Notes: generated by a model not told the origin, from the sequence alone. A DNA stretch of 64,000 bases from Paenibacillus amylolyticus (GCF_001570725.1 NZ_BCNV01000001.1:1984001-2048000); one strand, 5' to 3'; shown: positions 1 to 9,178, numbered from the stretch's first letter. Numbers and translations are program-made.

Positions 1-1
1 T

Positions 2-1291
2 CAAGGGATGTTCTATGTGATCTTTGTCGCGAATGATACCCGTAAGACATACTTGTATACGTCGACCTCCATATCGGGAGTGTGGAAGAAACAGATCGTA
101 GAAGGTTTCTACCATGATTGCTCCTTATTTTTCGACGATGATGAACGGATATATCTCGTGTACGGTAATACCGAGATCTATCTGACCGAATTAAGCGCTG
201 ATCTGTCTGGGCCCAAACCTGGTGGATTACATCGCTTGATCGTAAAAGACGAGCAGCCTCATCATCTTGGTTATGAAGGAGCACATTTCTACAAGATCAA
301 TGGTAAGTATATGGTGTTTCTGATTCATATCACGAAAGCTTCCGGGCGAAGAACACAGGCATTTTACATGGCTGACTCACTTGAAGGTGTCTTCACGGGT
401 GGGGAAGTATTCAATGATGATATGGGTTATTTCAATTCAGGTATTGCTCAAGGCGGCATCGTGGATACGCCGGATGGGGACTGGTATGCAATGCTGTTTC
501 AGGATCATGGGGCTGTTGGCCGCATTCCTGTTTTGGTTCCGCTACATTTTGATCAAGATACTCCGGTATTTGCAAGCAAAGCTCCGAAACAGATTGATAT
601 CCCAAGTACCAGACCTGAGCACCGTTATAACCCGTTGGTAGGCAGCGACCGTTTCAATTATGAAGCTGAAGAAGATGGAAGTGTACGCCTACGCGATTTT
701 TGGCAATGGAACCATACACCTCATGATGAACTCTGGTCCGTTACAGAGAAACCGGGAGTTTATCGTGTTCGTACTGGACAGATCAGCCCAAATCTGACGT
801 TTGCCGTAAACACACTAACCCAGCGTTCCATGGGGCCCGCTTGCGAAGCAACGGTCACGCTGGATGGCAGTCATCTGAAGGATGGAGATTTTGCGGGACT
901 GTGCTTCCTGATCGGTTCATACGGTATGATCGCTCTTACGAGACAGGAAGGTAAGTTTTACTTGGTCATGCATGCTAGAGATAGTGTAGATTCAACGATA
1001 TTTGGTAATCTGATCGATCAGGAGCCTGCTGCTGAACATTCACGTGTTCCGGTATCAGACCCCGTAGTTAAACTGAAAGCATACGGAAATTTTGAGAACA
1101 ATCTGGATGAGTGCTCTTTTGCCTACTTCGATGGGACTGAATGGGTAGAGATAGGGATTGCCCATAAAATGATATATAAACTGGATCATTTTATGGGTTG
1201 CCGGATAGGGTTGTTCCTATATTCAACCGAAATGGTTGGAGGAACAGCTGATTTTTCGAGTTTCGAATATCGCGTGATTCATCCTGATTGA
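2..1291 (+). CDS. Glycoside hydrolase family 43 (beta-xylosidase / arabinofuranosidase type), 5' end outside window
   Basis: The reading frame is open from the window edge, so the true start lies upstream and about the first hundred residues, including the expected general-base Asp, are missing. What remains has GH43 hallmarks: an HDCSLFFDDDER segment matching the blade with the pKa-modulating Asp, and a YEGAH segment matching the catalytic-acid Glu. After about residue 210 a beta-sandwich follows, resembling the concanavalin-like C-terminal domain of GH43 beta-xylosidases. No signal peptide can be judged. Family knowledge suggests release of xylose or arabinose from short xylo-oligosaccharides, probably inside the cell. 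A terminator follows, so this ends its transcription unit. Exact specificity is uncertain. Confidence 0.85.
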   Translation, partial: QGMFYVIFVANDTRKTYLYTSTSISGVWKKQIVEGFYHDCSLFFDDDERIYLVYGNTEIYLTELSADLSGPKPGGLHRLIVKDEQPHHLGYEGAHFYKINGKYMVFLIHITKASGRRTQAFYMADSLEGVFTGGEVFNDDMGYFNSGIAQGGIVDTPDGDWYAMLFQDHGAVGRIPVLVPLHFDQDTPVFASKAPKQIDIPSTRPEHRYNPLVGSDRFNYEAEEDGSVRLRDFWQWNHTPHDELWSVTEKPGVYRVRTGQISPNLTFAVNTLTQRSMGPACEATVTLDGSHLKDGDFAGLCFLIGSYGMIALTRQEGKFYLVMHARDSVDSTIFGNLIDQEPAAEHSRVPVSDPVVKLKAYGNFENNLDECSFAYFDGTEWVEIGIAHKMIYKLDHFMGCRIGLFLYSTEMVGGTADFSSFEYRVIHPD

Positions 1292-1320
1292 GCACAATGA
1301 TGAGAACAGTGAGAATTTGT

Positions 1321-1344
1321 AAAAGCCGCCGAACAGCGGCTTTT
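1321..1344 (+). terminator. Rho-independent terminator after the GH43 gene
   Basis: A GCCGC/GCGGC stem with a six-base loop is flanked by AAAA and TTTT, about 30 bases after the GH43 stop codon. A-tracts on the 5' side make it potentially bidirectional. Confidence 0.8.
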
Positions 1345-1407
1345 CGTATTCAATGGGTATAAGTTGTTGTACAATGATATGGATTCAAATCGACAGAGAG
1401 AAGAGAG

Positions 1408-3117
1408 ATGTTCAAACCGAACTGGGGGCATGTCATCATGTATAAGAGATGTCTGGACATAACAAGATGGACCTTCATTCTGTTTCTTGCTGTGTCCATT
1501 CCAGCAGGTCATACCGAAGGGAACTCCAAACAATATCATCCGCAGCCAGATGGGCAGCAGATTCAACTTCCCTCTTCGATTGAGAGGTATTCTCCTCCCA
1601 TAGAGGTCTCTTTTGTCAGGGAAACTGGAGATGACCTTGAGCGAATGATTAACCAGTTGCCTGGTGAGACGATGCTGGATAATCGTTGGACTCGTTTGTA
1701 CGAAAAAGAACTAGGTATTCAAATTCATTATGACTGGATTGCGAACGGGGATGTGTATAGTCAGAAGCTGGGTGTATCCCTCGCTGCAGGACGTTTCCCG
1801 GATGTGGTCAAAGTGAATCCATATCAACTTAGACAACTAAGCAATGCTGGAATGATCGAAGATTTAACCGATGTGTACCAAGAGTACGCTTCCCCACTAA
1901 CAAAGAGTATTTTGGAGGCGGAGGGAAGAGGAGCATTCGACGCGGCAACCATTGACGGCAAACTTATGGCGATTCCCGAATCATCTTCCTCCATTGAGAC
2001 TGCGCAGTACCTGTGGATTAGAACCGATTGGTTGGAGCATCTGGGGCTACGGCCGCCTGAAACGCTGGAAGATGTGCTTCAAATATCGAAAGCGTTTACA
2101 CAGAGAGATCCCGACGGGAACGGAGAGCGGGATACGTACGGACTGGCGCTAACGAATCACTTATGGGACCCCGTTATGGGAGCTGCAGGATTCATGTCCG
2201 GATATGGTGCCTTCCCTAATATATGGGTCAAAGATGCAGAAGGAAACCTCACTTATGGAGGCATACAGCCTGAAGTTCGCGAGGCGTTGCAAGTATTGCA
2301 AACGATGTATCTCGAAGGCCAATTTGATCCAGATTTTGGTTACAAAAGTGGCAGCAAGGCGTTTCGTATGGTTCAGGATGGGAGAATAGGGATGCTCTAC
2401 GGCGAACAGTGGACATCCTTTATGCTTCAGACTACACGGGCTACAGATACAGATGTAGAATGGCAGGCATATCCAATTACTGCAAAGTCAGGCAAAGACC
2501 TCAAGGTACCTCTCCGTTCTAACACAGGGCAATACTTTGCTGTAAAAAAAGGGTTCTCTAACCCGGAAGTTGTCGTTAAGCTCATGAATCTGCATCTCGA
2601 AACGAACTGGGGGGATGAGGCAGAGTACGAAGCCTATTACAATGATGATTCCCGAGCCGTGTGGATGCTCTCACCGGTTACGCCTTTTCCCGGCAATAAA
2701 AATATAGATGCCTACAAACAAATTCGTGATGCCAGAAGCACAGGAGACTTCTCTGTTCTCCAGAATGAAGCTCTCGCCATTCACAAACGAATTGCAGCCT
2801 ATGAATCGGAAGGTGTGGATAGCGGCTGGGGTTGGAAACAAACCTATGGACCTTCGGGTGCCTTTAGCATTGCAGATTCATATGAGAAAAACGACCAACT
2901 TCTCTATGATGAGTTCACGGGCGGTATTACGGACACGATGGTTGATCGACAGATTATTCTTCGGGATCTTCAGCTTGAAGCTTATATGAACATTATTCTC
3001 GGTAAGCCAATAGATGAGTTTGATCGATTTGTACAGAACTGGCGCAAGCTGGGCGGAGATCAGATTACATCGGAAGTTAACGCGTGGTATACAACCAACA
3101 AGCCAAAGGAGCACTAA
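1408..3117 (+). CDS. Extracellular solute-binding protein (family 1), neighbour of a sensor kinase
   Basis: This 569-residue protein has the fold signature of large LplA/YtcQ-like sugar-binding proteins: a GRFPDVVKVNP segment, a WIRTDWLEHLGL hinge segment and a DPDGNGERDTYGL calcium-loop-like motif. The N-terminus has a hydrophobic stretch (about residues 20-35) but no clear lipobox Cys, unlike the other binding proteins here, so it may be released or membrane-held. The start is taken at the ATG behind AGAGAAGAGAG; an ATG ten codons later lacks a ribosome site. It sits 62 bases before a sensor kinase and has no permease genes beside it, which suggests a sensory co-receptor role rather than transport. 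That role is inference. Confidence 0.8.
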   Translation: MFKPNWGHVIMYKRCLDITRWTFILFLAVSIPAGHTEGNSKQYHPQPDGQQIQLPSSIERYSPPIEVSFVRETGDDLERMINQLPGETMLDNRWTRLYEKELGIQIHYDWIANGDVYSQKLGVSLAAGRFPDVVKVNPYQLRQLSNAGMIEDLTDVYQEYASPLTKSILEAEGRGAFDAATIDGKLMAIPESSSSIETAQYLWIRTDWLEHLGLRPPETLEDVLQISKAFTQRDPDGNGERDTYGLALTNHLWDPVMGAAGFMSGYGAFPNIWVKDAEGNLTYGGIQPEVREALQVLQTMYLEGQFDPDFGYKSGSKAFRMVQDGRIGMLYGEQWTSFMLQTTRATDTDVEWQAYPITAKSGKDLKVPLRSNTGQYFAVKKGFSNPEVVVKLMNLHLETNWGDEAEYEAYYNDDSRAVWMLSPVTPFPGNKNIDAYKQIRDARSTGDFSVLQNEALAIHKRIAAYESEGVDSGWGWKQTYGPSGAFSIADSYEKNDQLLYDEFTGGITDTMVDRQIILRDLQLEAYMNIILGKPIDEFDRFVQNWRKLGGDQITSEVNAWYTTNKPKEH

Positions 3118-3179
3118 CGTTCTCATTAACTTTACTCATATAAGGAACTAATTTAGTTTTTGGCATTGGAGGTGATGTA

Positions 3180-4937
3180 TTGATCAAGATCCCTGCTAAA
3201 TCATGGTTTAACAGTATATTTGCACGCTTAATCTTCACCTATCTCGTATTTGTGCTTCCCCTTATTCTTCTTGGCGTGTATCTATATCACTGGAGTTATG
3301 ATAATGCAAGCCAGGAAATATCCTTGTCAACGGAGAGACGATTGAACCAATATGTCGTGGAATTGAACAGGGAGCTGGAATGGATGGAGTTACAGCAGTT
3401 TGATATCGTCGAGGATCGTAAACTGAATCGTCTGGCTATTCTCTGGGAGATGATGGATCAGGTTGAGCGTCGTGATACGTTGAATTATTTATCGGAACGG
3501 CTCGCTACGTTCAAAAACAGCACGGCTTACATCAAGAACGTTCATGTACATATCCCTACAGTCGACAAAAGTATATCCGCGACACAAGGCATCGACGATT
3601 TCGATAAAAGTTCGTATCTGTACTTCAGTTCAGGCACAGAAGGAAAAGGTACACGATTCACTGTGAAAGAGGACACTCTGAACTTGAGTGCAGTCCGGTT
3701 GACAGGCAAGAGAGAAGAAGCGCCGCTTTTTGTCATTCAAGTGGAACTGGATACCGAGCATTTTCAAAATGAACTCACGCGGCTTAATCTGTACCCGGAG
3801 AGTTCAACTTTTCTGATGGAGGACAAAACGGGACATGCCATCACAGATAAGCAAGAAAGTAGTGTTATTCTGGCGAATTACCGTGAGCACAGTGTAAAAG
3901 GTACACTTGATGGTTTTCGGATGAAAGTGGGGGACACCATGTATCATGTGAGTCAGTTGCATATGGACTCGCTGGGAATATCCGTAGCTACATATTTGCC
4001 TGAAGAAATTGTAACCAGACCACTTAGCAAGTTCTATCATTGGGCTTGGTTATTTGCCATTACATCATTTGTTGCGATCACGGCTTATCTCTATTCAAGC
4101 TACAAGCTGATCCACATTCCATTGTTATTGTTGGTGAAAAGGTTCAAAAAAATGGAGGGAGGCGTACTTGATGTTCCCATCGCGCACAATCGAAAGGACG
4201 AGTTTGGCTTCCTCTACACCCGTTTCAATCAGATGATTGAAAATCTTCAATCTCTGATCGATCGAGATTTCAAAAAAACAATGATGATGCAACGGGCCGA
4301 ATTGAAACAGCTCCAATCCCAAATTAATCCTCATTTTTTGTACAATAGCTTCTTTATTCTAAATTCGCTTGCAAGAACAGGCGAAACAGAACGTATTGAG
4401 CAATTCACTAACATGCTTGGTGAGTATTTCAGGTTCATTACCCGGAATGAAACAGATCATGTCCAGTTGAAAGAGGAAGTGGAGCATTCACGAATCTATA
4501 CGGATATTCAACAGTTGCGATTTTCCAGACGAATCAAGGTCGATTTCGGGACACTACCTGCTAATATGGAACATATTCACGTTCCGAGGCTCATCATTCA
4601 ACCCATTATTGAGAACGCCTATGAACACAGCCTGGAAAAGAATACGGATTCCGGTCTTCTACTCATCCGATTCAATCTTGAAGGTTCGCATGCCGAGATC
4701 ACGGTGGAGGACAACGGGAATGAGTTAGAGGAAGGACACATCCATGTTCTCCAACAACGTATGCATAAAGACGGAGGTACAGAAGAAATGACTGGCTTAA
4801 TGAATATACACCGACGTCTGGTCCTGACGTATGGAGAAGGAAGTGGCCTTTTCCTATCCAGAAGTGAACTGCAGGGATTAAAAGTCACAATTCGAATCCA
4901 GTGGAAAGAGGGAGAAAACGAATGTATCGACTTTTAA
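3180..4937 (+). CDS. YesM-type sensor histidine kinase
   Basis: The 585-residue protein has a first membrane segment at about residues 14-37, an extracellular region to about 285, a second membrane segment to about 308, a HAMP linker and a HisKA_7TM-less YesM catalytic core. The phospho-acceptor box reads QSQINPHFLYN (His near residue 383), and the N box reads QPIIENAYEH. The G1 box is DNGNEL instead of the usual DNGxGM, a mild deviation. The start is TTG, seven bases or so after GGAGGTGAT, the best ribosome site in the gap. It overlaps the following response regulator by 16 bases, so the two form a pair. The signal is probably an oligosaccharide presented by the upstream binding protein (inference). 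Confidence 0.9.
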   Translation: MIKIPAKSWFNSIFARLIFTYLVFVLPLILLGVYLYHWSYDNASQEISLSTERRLNQYVVELNRELEWMELQQFDIVEDRKLNRLAILWEMMDQVERRDTLNYLSERLATFKNSTAYIKNVHVHIPTVDKSISATQGIDDFDKSSYLYFSSGTEGKGTRFTVKEDTLNLSAVRLTGKREEAPLFVIQVELDTEHFQNELTRLNLYPESSTFLMEDKTGHAITDKQESSVILANYREHSVKGTLDGFRMKVGDTMYHVSQLHMDSLGISVATYLPEEIVTRPLSKFYHWAWLFAITSFVAITAYLYSSYKLIHIPLLLLVKRFKKMEGGVLDVPIAHNRKDEFGFLYTRFNQMIENLQSLIDRDFKKTMMMQRAELKQLQSQINPHFLYNSFFILNSLARTGETERIEQFTNMLGEYFRFITRNETDHVQLKEEVEHSRIYTDIQQLRFSRRIKVDFGTLPANMEHIHVPRLIIQPIIENAYEHSLEKNTDSGLLLIRFNLEGSHAEITVEDNGNELEEGHIHVLQQRMHKDGGTEEMTGLMNIHRRLVLTYGEGSGLFLSRSELQGLKVTIRIQWKEGENECIDF

Positions 4938-6553
4938 TTGTAGATGATGAGGAAATTATTACGGACAGTCTCTATGAAACGTTTGCCAGACATATGCCTG
5001 ACCGGCTTGACGTATGCAAGGCCTATTCCGCCGCTGAAGCTTTGTCCTGGATGCGTAGATCAAGAATCGATATCGTGTTAACGGACATCCGCATGCCGGG
5101 GATGAGTGGCCTGGAACTGACCGAGCAGATTCAAGCTAGCTGGCCGAACTGTCGCGTCATTTTCCTGACAGGACATAGCGATTTTGATTATGCCTATCGA
5201 GCTTTTCAGATGTCCAATGTGCGTTATTTGCTCAAAACGGAAGGCTATGACAAGGTACTGTCTGTTGTCGAAAATGTGATGGAAGAGATCCGGCAGAGTC
5301 ACAGTATGCTTGAATTATTGGAACGATCTCGTGAAGTAAACTCCCAGCTTGCCGTGATTCAGCAAGAGGAATATTTGCGGAAGCTACTTCAGGATTGTAC
5401 TACAATCATATCTAATCCGCTTGTAATGCGAGATGAATTCACGAAACGAAATATTCTCTTGCAGGTGAACTCGCCAGTGTATCTCATACTGGGTCGGTTT
5501 AACACCCCACCAGAAACAGGATCGGAGCTCACACAACTCCAGGAATCTGTGCGCATTATCGGCTCTTCGCTAATGCATGAGCGTACAGTGTACGTCAGTG
5601 TAACGGACCATCATGGGGATACGATCTGGCTGCTTCAGCCGAAGCAGGAGCAAGAGCAAGAGATAGCGAATGATAAACTTGTGCGATTTCTGGAGGGGAC
5701 ATTGGAACTGGTACAGGAAGCTTGCATGGTATCCCTTGGCGTATCCATTGCTTTTTCATTAAGTGGGCGAAGCTGCGACTGGTCCGAGTTAACTAAACAA
5801 TATGAACGGCTGAGATTGCTCCAGTGGATGAAAATTGGAGACGGTGTATCCATGGTACTCACCGATCTTCGCAATGATTTTTCGGCTGGTGTACCCAAAG
5901 AAGCGATCCGGCTCTCAAGCCGAATCGAGATTATGTCGGGCTATTTGGAAACGGGGCGAATTCAACCATTTTACGATAGTTTTGAGGAGCTTGCTGGAGA
6001 ACTGTTGCAACAGGAGATTACGATGGAACGCGCTATGGAGACATATTATCATCTGGCATTGTTGTTGCATTCGACAATCAATCGATGGGGGCTCCAAGAT
6101 AAAATACCAGATCAGCGAAGTTTGCTTCATTTGGGGGAGTATACCTGTATGAAAGATGCTGTACAATATCTCTACCTTGTTGCCGACGAACTAGTTCGAT
6201 TCAAGAGATCCAATGAACAAGAACGCGCCAACATCGTGATTCATTCCTTGTGCAGTTACGTGAAGGAGAACCTTGAGAAAGATCTTTCTCTGGTGAGACT
6301 GGCTGAACTTCATCATTTTAATCCATCCTATCTATCGCGATTCTTTAAGCAGGAAATGGGGATAAACGTGTCAGAGTTCATTGACGACTGCCGAATACGG
6401 AAAGCCAAAGAATTGCTTCAGAACACAAATCTTATGGTACGTGAGGTCGCACTTCAAGTGGGGTACGAGGCTGCACATTCGTTTACCCGACTTTTTAAGA
6501 AAATAACGGGAATGACTCCCCAAGAATACCGGGAATCCCTTTTGGTACGTTAA
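4922..6553 (+). CDS. YesN-type response regulator, receiver plus AraC HTH
   Basis: The 543-residue protein starts with MYRLLIVDDEE and carries the phospho-acceptor Asp at residue 55 (VLTDIRMP) and the switch Lys in YLLKT. A long middle region of unknown fold follows, then a C-terminal AraC double helix-turn-helix from about residue 435 (LVRLAELHHFNPSYLSRFFK, then EVALQVGYEAAHSFTRLFKK). The ATG at 4922 is preferred over an upstream in-frame GTG because GAGGGAG lies in the right place and family members begin this way. It is cotranscribed and translationally coupled with the kinase. Targets are likely the adjacent glycan genes. The gene ends at a strong bidirectional terminator. Confidence 0.92.
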   Translation: MYRLLIVDDEEIITDSLYETFARHMPDRLDVCKAYSAAEALSWMRRSRIDIVLTDIRMPGMSGLELTEQIQASWPNCRVIFLTGHSDFDYAYRAFQMSNVRYLLKTEGYDKVLSVVENVMEEIRQSHSMLELLERSREVNSQLAVIQQEEYLRKLLQDCTTIISNPLVMRDEFTKRNILLQVNSPVYLILGRFNTPPETGSELTQLQESVRIIGSSLMHERTVYVSVTDHHGDTIWLLQPKQEQEQEIANDKLVRFLEGTLELVQEACMVSLGVSIAFSLSGRSCDWSELTKQYERLRLLQWMKIGDGVSMVLTDLRNDFSAGVPKEAIRLSSRIEIMSGYLETGRIQPFYDSFEELAGELLQQEITMERAMETYYHLALLLHSTINRWGLQDKIPDQRSLLHLGEYTCMKDAVQYLYLVADELVRFKRSNEQERANIVIHSLCSYVKENLEKDLSLVRLAELHHFNPSYLSRFFKQEMGINVSEFIDDCRIRKAKELLQNTNLMVREVALQVGYEAAHSFTRLFKKITGMTPQEYRESLLVR

Positions 6554-6587
6554 TGGTGAATCCTTTGGAATTGACCAAACCCAAATA

Positions 6588-6636
6588 ACCACAAAAAAAA
6601 GCAGGATGTATTCTTCAGCCTGCTTTTTTTGTGGTT
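6588..6636. terminator. Bidirectional terminator between convergent regulator genes
   Basis: A perfect 18-base stem (AACCACAAAAAAAGCAGG and its complement) encloses a 13-base loop. The A-run and T-run inside the stem serve both strands, ending the plus-strand response regulator and the minus-strand AraC gene. Confidence 0.9.
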
Positions 6637-6675
6637 ATTATCTACTTGATAAACAAAGCGATTCGGCGTTTCACC

Positions 6676-7443
6676 TTAGGCCGTGTTGATTTTTTGTCTT
6701 CTATATGCATTGGGACTCGATCCGGCATACGCTTTGAACTTTTTATAGAACCAATCAATATCCTTATAGCCTACCTCAATAGCAATCTCATATATTCGCA
6801 GATTTGTGGAAGACAACAACTGCTGGGCCTTTTCCATACGTTGCTGGAGCATATAATCATTGAAAGACATCTTCTCTTCCAGCTTGAACTTCTGTCCAAG
6901 GTACGCACAGTTAAAATGAAGCATGTCAGAGATCTTCTTTAGCGTGATTTCATCACTCAGATGATCCCGTACATAGGCCTTGACGATACGAATGACATGA
7001 CTGGAGTGCATGGGTTTACCATTCATTTGAACGGGTGTTTTGAAGAACGACGACGTTTTGTGTGCCGGGTCGGTTTCAAGGTGGGATCGAAGTCCATGCA
7101 GACTGTTAAGTAAAGTAGAGGGACTAACAGGATACGGGAGATAATCATTTACCTGATACGTCAGGGCTTTGCGTACAAACCTGAAGTGATCTCTTCCACC
7201 CATAAGGAGGATGGGTATCTGACTTTTCTTTCGAATGTTGTTGCATAACCAGAGCCCCGCGGTATCAAACCTCTCTGTATGTACCATAACAAGGGAAAAG
7301 TCTCGTTCTGACAATGCGGTCAAAGCCTCGGCCGATGAGAACACACAATTTGCGATAGTATATTGAGCTTTGCTCCGTAGCAACATCTGTTGCAACTCTC
7401 CGCACAAACGACGGCTGAAATCCACAAGTAAAATATCATACAT
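6676..7443 (-). CDS. AraC-family regulator with degenerate (pseudo) receiver domain
   Basis: The 255-residue protein has a receiver-like N-terminus (MYDILLVDFS) and a C-terminal AraC double HTH (about residues 155-255, ending with EIAIEVGYKDIDWFYKKFK). Aligned to the three canonical response regulators of this window, the phospho-acceptor Asp is Met53, the acidic pair is reduced to one Asp (Asp8, then Phe9), and the conserved Lys-Pro is Tyr104-Pro. Phosphorylation is therefore unlikely. The ATG is chosen behind AAGGTGAGG; a GTG five codons upstream overlaps that site. It lies divergent from the large importer operon, whose expression it probably controls through ligand binding or constitutively (inference). 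No kinase gene is beside it. Confidence 0.85.
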   Translation of the reverse strand: MYDILLVDFSRRLCGELQQMLLRSKAQYTIANCVFSSAEALTALSERDFSLVMVHTERFDTAGLWLCNNIRKKSQIPILLMGGRDHFRFVRKALTYQVNDYLPYPVSPSTLLNSLHGLRSHLETDPAHKTSSFFKTPVQMNGKPMHSSHVIRIVKAYVRDHLSDEITLKKISDMLHFNCAYLGQKFKLEEKMSFNDYMLQQRMEKAQQLLSSTNLRIYEIAIEVGYKDIDWFYKKFKAYAGSSPNAYRRQKINTA

Positions 7444-7522
7444 GAAGCAATACCTCACCTTCTGCTGAATTGTAATGCGCTAGATTAACTGAAATTTGAC
7501 TTAATTTCATTATGGTAATAAA

Positions 7523-7536
7523 AGAAAGCGCATACA
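7523..7536 (+). promoter_or_regulatory. Candidate cre (CcpA) site upstream of the large operon
   Basis: AGAAAGCGCATACA matches the loose cre pattern WGWAARCGYTWNCW at 13 of 14 positions. It lies in the intergenic region between the pseudo-receiver regulator and the importer operon, so it could act on either promoter. Confidence 0.4.
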
Positions 7537-7655
7537 ATATGCATATTTTTGTAGACAGTGCATTTCTTTACCAATTAAAACCTCTAATGCACTTTGCTCG
7601 CGCAAAATTACGCAAATCTATATTCAGCCCGGGTAAACATCTGTATTCCGGCAGG

Positions 7656-7685
7656 TTGTTTGCGCTTTCATTGTGACGATACACT
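7656..7685 (+). promoter_or_regulatory. Probable promoter of the large importer operon, with an overlapping cre-like site
   Basis: TTGTTT and TACACT are separated by 18 bases, with an expected start of transcription about 25 bases before the first gene. The same CAGGTTGTT ... GATACACT layout recurs before the SGNH esterase gene and before the response regulator at 34.6 kb. A cre-like sequence (TGAAAGCGCAAACA on the minus strand, 7657-7670) covers the -35 region, consistent with catabolite repression. Prediction only. Confidence 0.5.
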
Positions 7686-7717
7686 GTGAGAGCAAACGAC
7701 AATCAGGGGGGAAGACG

Positions 7718-9073
7718 ATGAGAAAAAACAAGTTCATGCTACTGAGCCTGGTATTTGCGGTCTTGTTGGTGATTGCTGCATGCAGTTCTGCACCTACCGC
7801 TCAACCCGAGCCGGAAAAGACAACACCACAGGAGGAACAAAAACCCGCGGAAACCGAGCCAAAGAATGAAAACTCCACGCCAGAAATGGACTTTGACATG
7901 GGCGGCAGAACCATCAAGGTTGTTGCTTGGTGGGACATGGAAATACAGGGGAACAACCCGGACAACATTCAACGCCTTGAGAATCTCGAAGCGCTGAAGA
8001 AAAAACACAACTTTAATATTGAATACGTTTCCATCGATTTCGGTGAATATCAGGAAAAAGTAGTTGCTTCCCTGATGGCCGGTGAACCGCTTGGCGATCT
8101 GGTGAGACTGGGCAAAAACTATGCCATTCCGGCATTGACCAAACAGGATCTGTTATGGCCGGTGGATGATTATATTAAAAACGACAAGGTATTCAACCAG
8201 AAAACAACCAAGGAATACATGCAGTATGAAGGCAAAGGTTACGGCTTTACCGAGGACCAGTCCTCGTTTATCAACGGAATTTTCTATAATCGCACACTCA
8301 TGCAAGAGCTCGGCTTGAAGCCACTTCAGGAGTATGTGGATGCCGATGAATGGAACTGGGATACGTTCATCAGTGTTGCCAAGCAAGCGAACAAGGATCG
8401 AAACAATGATGGCAAGCTGGACACTTGGGGACTCGCTCAAACGGGCTTGCTGGAACCGATTCTGTATTCCAACGAGGCTTCTCTGACCAAAGAGGATAAG
8501 CAGAACCTGGAAGATCCAAAAACGAAAGAAGCGTTGAACTTCCTGTCCAAACTGGCTACCGAGAAGGTCGGAAGAGCTTCTGAGGGCGGTGACTGGACAG
8601 AGCCATCCACGTTCTTCCGTCAAGGTAACACCTTGATGTATTCAGGTGCCATGTACGAAGTCGAAGGCATTATGACGGATATGAAGGACTATGACATCGG
8701 TTTTGTACCGTTCCCAAAAGGTCCAAGTGCAACAGCGTATCACTCCGGTGAGTCACGTTACCAAGCTATAACGATTCCTAAAGCGGTAGAGAATCCGGAA
8801 CAACTGATGTACATCTGGGAGAAAATTAACGAGATCGATTCGATCTATGAGTATCCGGGGCAATCCACACTGGAGACACATCTGACCGATGAAGCAGATA
8901 TCAACAACGCCAGAGAGGTCGCGGAAGGTATGCTGGTTCTAGACCATAACACATTCCCGTCCTTGCCTTTCTGGGACTTTGATGCAGAGCTCAAAGAAGG
9001 GGTATCCGTATCTACGTTGATCGAGAAATACAAGGCTCCTTTCCAGGCTGCGATTGATGAGGTATACAAATAA
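7718..9073 (+). CDS. Sugar ABC transporter substrate-binding lipoprotein
   Basis: The 451-residue protein begins MRKNKFMLLSLVFAVLLVIAAC, a lipoprotein signal with the acylated Cys after VIAA, followed by a Pro/Glu/Thr-rich linker that lifts the domain off the membrane. The body is an extracellular solute-binding family 1 domain, with RNNDGKLDTWGLAQ as a calcium-loop-like segment. ATG at 7718 follows GGGGGGAAG at good spacing; the longer frame upstream has no ribosome site. It is the first gene of a ten-gene operon and is followed by an intercistronic hairpin that may raise its mRNA relative to the permeases. The substrate is presumed to be an oligosaccharide, possibly the product of the GH5 enzyme at the operon end. 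Confidence 0.9.
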   Translation: MRKNKFMLLSLVFAVLLVIAACSSAPTAQPEPEKTTPQEEQKPAETEPKNENSTPEMDFDMGGRTIKVVAWWDMEIQGNNPDNIQRLENLEALKKKHNFNIEYVSIDFGEYQEKVVASLMAGEPLGDLVRLGKNYAIPALTKQDLLWPVDDYIKNDKVFNQKTTKEYMQYEGKGYGFTEDQSSFINGIFYNRTLMQELGLKPLQEYVDADEWNWDTFISVAKQANKDRNNDGKLDTWGLAQTGLLEPILYSNEASLTKEDKQNLEDPKTKEALNFLSKLATEKVGRASEGGDWTEPSTFFRQGNTLMYSGAMYEVEGIMTDMKDYDIGFVPFPKGPSATAYHSGESRYQAITIPKAVENPEQLMYIWEKINEIDSIYEYPGQSTLETHLTDEADINNAREVAEGMLVLDHNTFPSLPFWDFDAELKEGVSVSTLIEKYKAPFQAAIDEVYK

Positions 9074-9083
9074 GCATCACGTT

Positions 9084-9125
9084 ACACGGGCAGAACGCAC
9101 CAGTGAAGGTGTGGTCTGTCCGGGT
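9084..9125 (+). promoter_or_regulatory. Intercistronic hairpin after the binding-protein gene
   Basis: An imperfect stem of about 16 pairs (GGGCAGA.CGCACC against GGTGTGGTCTGTCC) has a six-base loop and no T-tract. Such hairpins after binding-protein genes commonly stabilise the upstream message or slow readthrough. Confidence 0.5.
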
Positions 9126-9178
9126 TAGTCAATCGTCCAGTTCTCGCAACACTTAGAGGAAAGGGGATACATTCAAAC

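Noticed and set aside
6600..6942. 103-codon plus-strand frame starting in the terminator
   Set aside because: Antisense to the pseudo-receiver AraC gene and without a ribosome site.
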